Positions 61,315-64,000 of a stretch of DNA of 64,000 bases are shown in pieces. Positions within the stretch are counted from its first letter, which is position 1. Each line of letters opens with the position of its first letter. Under the pieces are notes generated by a model. The model was not told the origin of the DNA, ran no database searches, and was given only the letters and a program-made list of their open reading frames with translations. Origin of the DNA: Pullilachnospira sp963929535 (GTDB lineage: Bacteria; Bacillota; Clostridia; Lachnospirales; Lachnospiraceae); assembly GCA_963929535.1 (NCBI GenBank), contig CAWVIZ010000001.1, forward strand, positions 1-64,000, given 5' to 3'. The translations under genes and the position numbers were made by a program.

Positions 61315-63000
61315 ATGGAAAAGAAAAAGAACATGTTTTGCTTTCAATGTGAACAGACCGCCGGATGTACCGGCTGTACAGGAAACGCGGGAGTGTGCGG
61401 GAAAAAATCCTCCACCGCCCGTCTGCAGGATGAGCTGGTGGGCGCTCTGATCGGCCTGGCCAGGGCCGCAGAGCAAAATGGGACCACCCCTGAGATACAG
61501 GAGCTGATGATCCGGGGACTTTTCTCCACCCTTACCAATGTCAGCTTTGACGATGAAGAGCTCCGGCAGCAGATCCGGCAGATCCATGACGTCAAAAACA
61601 GCCTGACCCCGGGCTGCCTGTCCTGCCAGTCTCCCTGCGGCCATAATGAGGATTATGATCTGGACCGTCTGTGGGAGGCTGATGAGGACATCCGTTCCCT
61701 GAAGTCCCTGATCCTCTTCGGCCTGAAGGGTATGGCAGCCTACGCTTACCACGCCCGGGTCATGGGATATACCGATGAAACTGTGGATGGCTTCTTCTGT
61801 CAGGGGCTGGCTGCGGTGGGAGAAGATGCCTCCATGGAGCAACTCCTTCCCCTGGTGCTGAAAACAGGGGAGATCAATCTTCGCTGCATGGAGCTTCTGG
61901 ATGAAGCCAACACCCGGACGCTGGGAACTCCCTCCCCCGCCGCTGTTCCCCTTACCGTGGAAGCAGGTCCGTTCATCGTGGTATCCGGCCATGATCTTCT
62001 GGATCTGAAGGTTCTGCTGGAACAGACGGAAGGAAAAGGCATCCATGTATATACCCACGGGGAAATGCTTCCTGCCCACGCCTATCCTCAGCTCCGAAAA
62101 TATTCCCATCTGAAGGGAAATTTCGGAACCGCATGGCAGAATCAGCAGAAGGAATTTGACGGGATTCCCGCCCCGGTGCTTTTCACCACCAACTGTCTGA
62201 TGCCTCCCAAACCGTCCTACAGCGACAGAGTATTTACCACCGGCGTGACATCCTATCCCGGCATGACCCATATCGGAGAGGACAGAGATTTTACTCCTGT
62301 GATCCGGAAAGCTCTGGAACTGGGCGGATATACAAAGCCTCAGCACTTTACCGGCATCAACGGCGGATCCCGGGTGACCACCGGATTTGCCAGGGACACG
62401 GTACTCTCCGCCGCCGGACAGGTGGTGGATGCGGTGAAGCAGGGACAGATCAGTCACTTTTTCCTGGTGGGAGGCTGCGATGGCGCCAGACCGGGAAGAA
62501 ACTATTACACAGATTTCGTAAAGCAGGCTCCCAAAGATTCCCTGATCCTCACCCTGGCCTGCGGAAAATACCGCTTTAACGATCTGGACCTGGGCACCAT
62601 CGGGGGACTTCCCCGCCTGATGGATATGGGCCAGTGCAACGACGCCTACAGCGCCATCCGGGTAGCCGCCGCCCTGGCGGACGCCTTCGGCTGCAGCCTG
62701 AATCAGCTTCCCCTCACCCTGGTGCTGTCCTGGTATGAACAGAAAGCCGTCTGCATTCTTCTGACACTGCTGCATCTGGGTCTGAAAAATATCTATCTGG
62801 GGCCCACCCTTCCGGCTTTTCTGTCCCCCGGTGTGACGGAATTTCTGGTGAAGAACTACCAGATCCATCTGACCACCACACCTTCGGAGGATCTGAAGGA
62901 AATTTTAAGGAAAAAGCCAAATCCCCCGCAGGAGTCAAATACCCCGCAGCAAGCTACGGAGCATCAAACTTGCAGCGCGGCAGAGCTGCGGAGTATTTGA
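61315..63000 (+). CDS. hcp: Hydroxylamine reductase / hybrid cluster protein
   Basis: Reduces hydroxylamine or nitric oxide, protecting against nitrosative stress. 561 aa from 61315 (AAGGAG eight nt before; the ATG at 61309 is too close). The N-terminal cluster motif is FCFQCEQTAGCTGCTGNAGVC; hybrid-cluster ligands lie in the glutamate/histidine regions, TTNCLMPPKPSYSD, VGGCDGA and TLACGKYRF. The family's normal end is about DLKEIL; the last 25 or so residues (PPQESNTPQQATEHQTCSAA...) are encoded by the dispersed element that begins at 62934. Confidence 0.95.
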   Translation: MEKKKNMFCFQCEQTAGCTGCTGNAGVCGKKSSTARLQDELVGALIGLARAAEQNGTTPEIQELMIRGLFSTLTNVSFDDEELRQQIRQIHDVKNSLTPGCLSCQSPCGHNEDYDLDRLWEADEDIRSLKSLILFGLKGMAAYAYHARVMGYTDETVDGFFCQGLAAVGEDASMEQLLPLVLKTGEINLRCMELLDEANTRTLGTPSPAAVPLTVEAGPFIVVSGHDLLDLKVLLEQTEGKGIHVYTHGEMLPAHAYPQLRKYSHLKGNFGTAWQNQQKEFDGIPAPVLFTTNCLMPPKPSYSDRVFTTGVTSYPGMTHIGEDRDFTPVIRKALELGGYTKPQHFTGINGGSRVTTGFARDTVLSAAGQVVDAVKQGQISHFFLVGGCDGARPGRNYYTDFVKQAPKDSLILTLACGKYRFNDLDLGTIGGLPRLMDMGQCNDAYSAIRVAAALADAFGCSLNQLPLTLVLSWYEQKAVCILLTLLHLGLKNIYLGPTLPAFLSPGVTEFLVKNYQIHLTTTPSEDLKEILRKKPNPPQESNTPQQATEHQTCSAAELRSI

Positions 63001-63066
63001 CCCTCGCGGCAGTCGCCAAATGGCCATGCAAGCATGTCCGCTTGGCTCGTTGCCCGCAGGAATAAA
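62934..63066 (+). repeat. Dispersed structured element, copy B (full, 133 bp)
   Basis: Gap-free match to the copy at 14524-14656 with 7 differences. Its first half is read as the C-terminal codons and the stop of hcp. Confidence 0.9.
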
Positions 63067-63098
63067 TGCTCCGCCGTCTGCGGGCCTCAACATCACGC

Positions 63099-63145
63099 AG
63101 AAAGCTGCGGAACAGCTCACTGAATCGGCTGTTCCGCAGCTTTCT
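63099..63145. terminator. Strong terminator between hcp and the LCP gene
   Basis: Perfect 18-bp stem (AGAAAGCTGCGGAACAGC and its complement) with an 11-nt loop. It serves the convergent genes on both sides. Confidence 0.85.
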
Positions 63146-63212
63146 GATATGTCTTTTCATTTTCTTCCACCCGGAGTATGCAAATCTGAAGTGTTTCTGC
63201 AGTTTCCAATCC

Positions 63213-64000
63213 TCAGTTTCCCTGCGCAAACAGTTCCGAACCTACCTCCGGCAGTTCCCACTCATAAGAACCGTTGATCAGTCCTTCCCTGGTTCCCAGC
63301 GGCGCATTCGGTACCTGCAGGACAAAAGTTTCTCCCACATAAGGATTTGTGATCTCCTTTGACGTCCCGCCTTCTCCAGAAGCGCTCTCCGATTTCTCCC
63401 CAACAGTACCCCCGGGAACATTATCTGCCACCACTGCTGCTTTTTTCTCCGGTATCAGCGATTCCCGGATCTTCTGGCACTGCTGCTCCCGCACAGTCAG
63501 CCTTCCGCTTTCCTCACTGTATGTCTGGGCCTTAAGCGCCCCCTGGGATTCAGAAACCTGGGAAGGTTCCGGCGTAATGATCACATTTCCTTCCTCATCC
63601 ACCGCATCTTCTCCATAAATCGTAGTCTTCAGCCTGCGTATGGTACTGTCCCATTCCGGTACCAGATTGCCGTTCACGCTCTGGAACATCCCATCATAGG
63701 GGACCCGGTCCTGCACAATGTCATACGTTAAAAGAGACGGCACTTTGGCCAGCAGTCCCCAGAACTCACTCTCCGGAATATTGTGAGTCAGCATAGGAAG
63801 CAGACGGTTAGCCAGCCGGTCTATATCGTCCAGACTCATGGCTTTTACTTTTTCCAGAAGCTTCATCAGCACTTCCCTCTGCCGCTCCGTTCTCTGGTAA
63901 TCCGCATTTCCCACCTTCCGTATTCTGGCGTAGGCCACAGCCTGCATACCATTGCACTGATAAGTGCCTTCCCCGGGGATCAGATAGTCATCTGCATCCT
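63213..64000 (-). CDS. LytR-CpsA-Psr family protein, C-terminal part (gene continues past the window)
   Basis: Transfers wall polymers to peptidoglycan. The window holds the last 262 codons: the end of the LCP domain (GTYQCNGMQAVAYARIRK and NADYQRTERQREVL, with the conserved arginines) and a variable C-terminal tail rich in Glu/Ser that includes GSYEWELPEVGSELF. The Met at 63947 is internal; the frame runs through to 64000 without a stop. The N-terminal membrane helix and the rest of the active site lie beyond the edge. Confidence 0.88.
   Translation of the reverse strand, partial: DADDYLIPGEGTYQCNGMQAVAYARIRKVGNADYQRTERQREVLMKLLEKVKAMSLDDIDRLANRLLPMLTHNIPESEFWGLLAKVPSLLTYDIVQDRVPYDGMFQSVNGNLVPEWDSTIRRLKTTIYGEDAVDEEGNVIITPEPSQVSESQGALKAQTYSEESGRLTVREQQCQKIRESLIPEKKAAVVADNVPGGTVGEKSESASGEGGTSKEITNPYVGETFVLQVPNAPLGTREGLINGSYEWELPEVGSELFAQGN

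Noticed and set aside
60409..62868. An 819-aa open frame antisense to hcp and its ferredoxin gene
   Set aside because: It mirrors two confidently identified genes and crosses the intergenic repeat; shadow frame caused by high GC at third positions.

Overview
The window looks like a chromosome segment of a gut Firmicute of the family Lachnospiraceae (Blautia/Ruminococcus-like). The basis is family-level: strong AGGAGG ribosome binding sites, TTGACA/TATAAT promoters, a DUF5688 protein, a B12-dependent propanediol compartment and fucose/rhamnose genes, with most genes on the minus strand. No database search was possible, so the genus is a guess.

Layout. 0-16.9 kb is mostly housekeeping: a damaged HtrA protease, LuxS, an XdhC-type protein with inverted domain order, an AraC regulator coupled to truA, a small kinase, MetA, cardiolipin synthase, LigA with an RluF/RsuA-type pseudouridine synthase, an SH3 protein, tRNA-Arg(CCG), EF-P, a YqeG phosphatase and a patatin. 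17-33 kb is sugar metabolism: citrate synthase behind a structured leader, rhaA, rhaB, an aldo/keto reductase, a GatD-like dehydrogenase, an FGGY kinase, a LacI regulator broken by indels, a GatY-like aldolase, an AraC regulator, a sugar acetyltransferase, a MATE transporter with a poly-A frameshift, fucU, and a glycerophosphodiesterase with an unknown partner. 33.4-36.7 kb is a compact three-gene cassette (solute-binding+VWA lipoprotein, XpaC-like membrane protein, anchored solute-binding protein). 37-39.9 kb holds fucI and a divergent AraC regulator.

40-57.8 kb is the centrepiece: a 20-gene bacterial microcompartment (BMC) locus on the minus strand. In transcription order it reads pduU, eutP/pduV-like GTPase, then fucA, pduP, a tagged alcohol dehydrogenase, four BMC-H shell genes, pduL, pduN, pduS, pduT, a DeoR regulator, pduQ, pduC, pduD, pduE, pduG, pduH and pduO. 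Together with fucI, fucU, rhaA and rhaB, the genes describe conversion of fucose and rhamnose to ketose 1-phosphates, then aldol cleavage, lactaldehyde, 1,2-propanediol, propionaldehyde, and finally propanol and propionyl phosphate. The aldolase carries a C-terminal encapsulation-type helix, so cleavage itself is probably inside the shell. No PduB and no second (rhamnulose) aldolase are seen.

58-64 kb holds a PHP hydrolase, an MnmM-like methyltransferase coupled to a Crp/Fnr regulator, a ferredoxin-like protein and hybrid cluster protein Hcp with a clear operator, and a partial LCP protein.

Two dispersed non-coding repeat families run through the intergenic space: a structured element of about 133 bp (two copies with 7 mismatches over 133 bp, several diverged ones), repeatedly placed in 5' leaders, and a palindromic repeat of about 30-40 bp. 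Clusters of single-base indels at 140-345, 26.2-26.5 kb, 27.16 kb and 30.1 kb break otherwise normal genes and may be sequencing errors.
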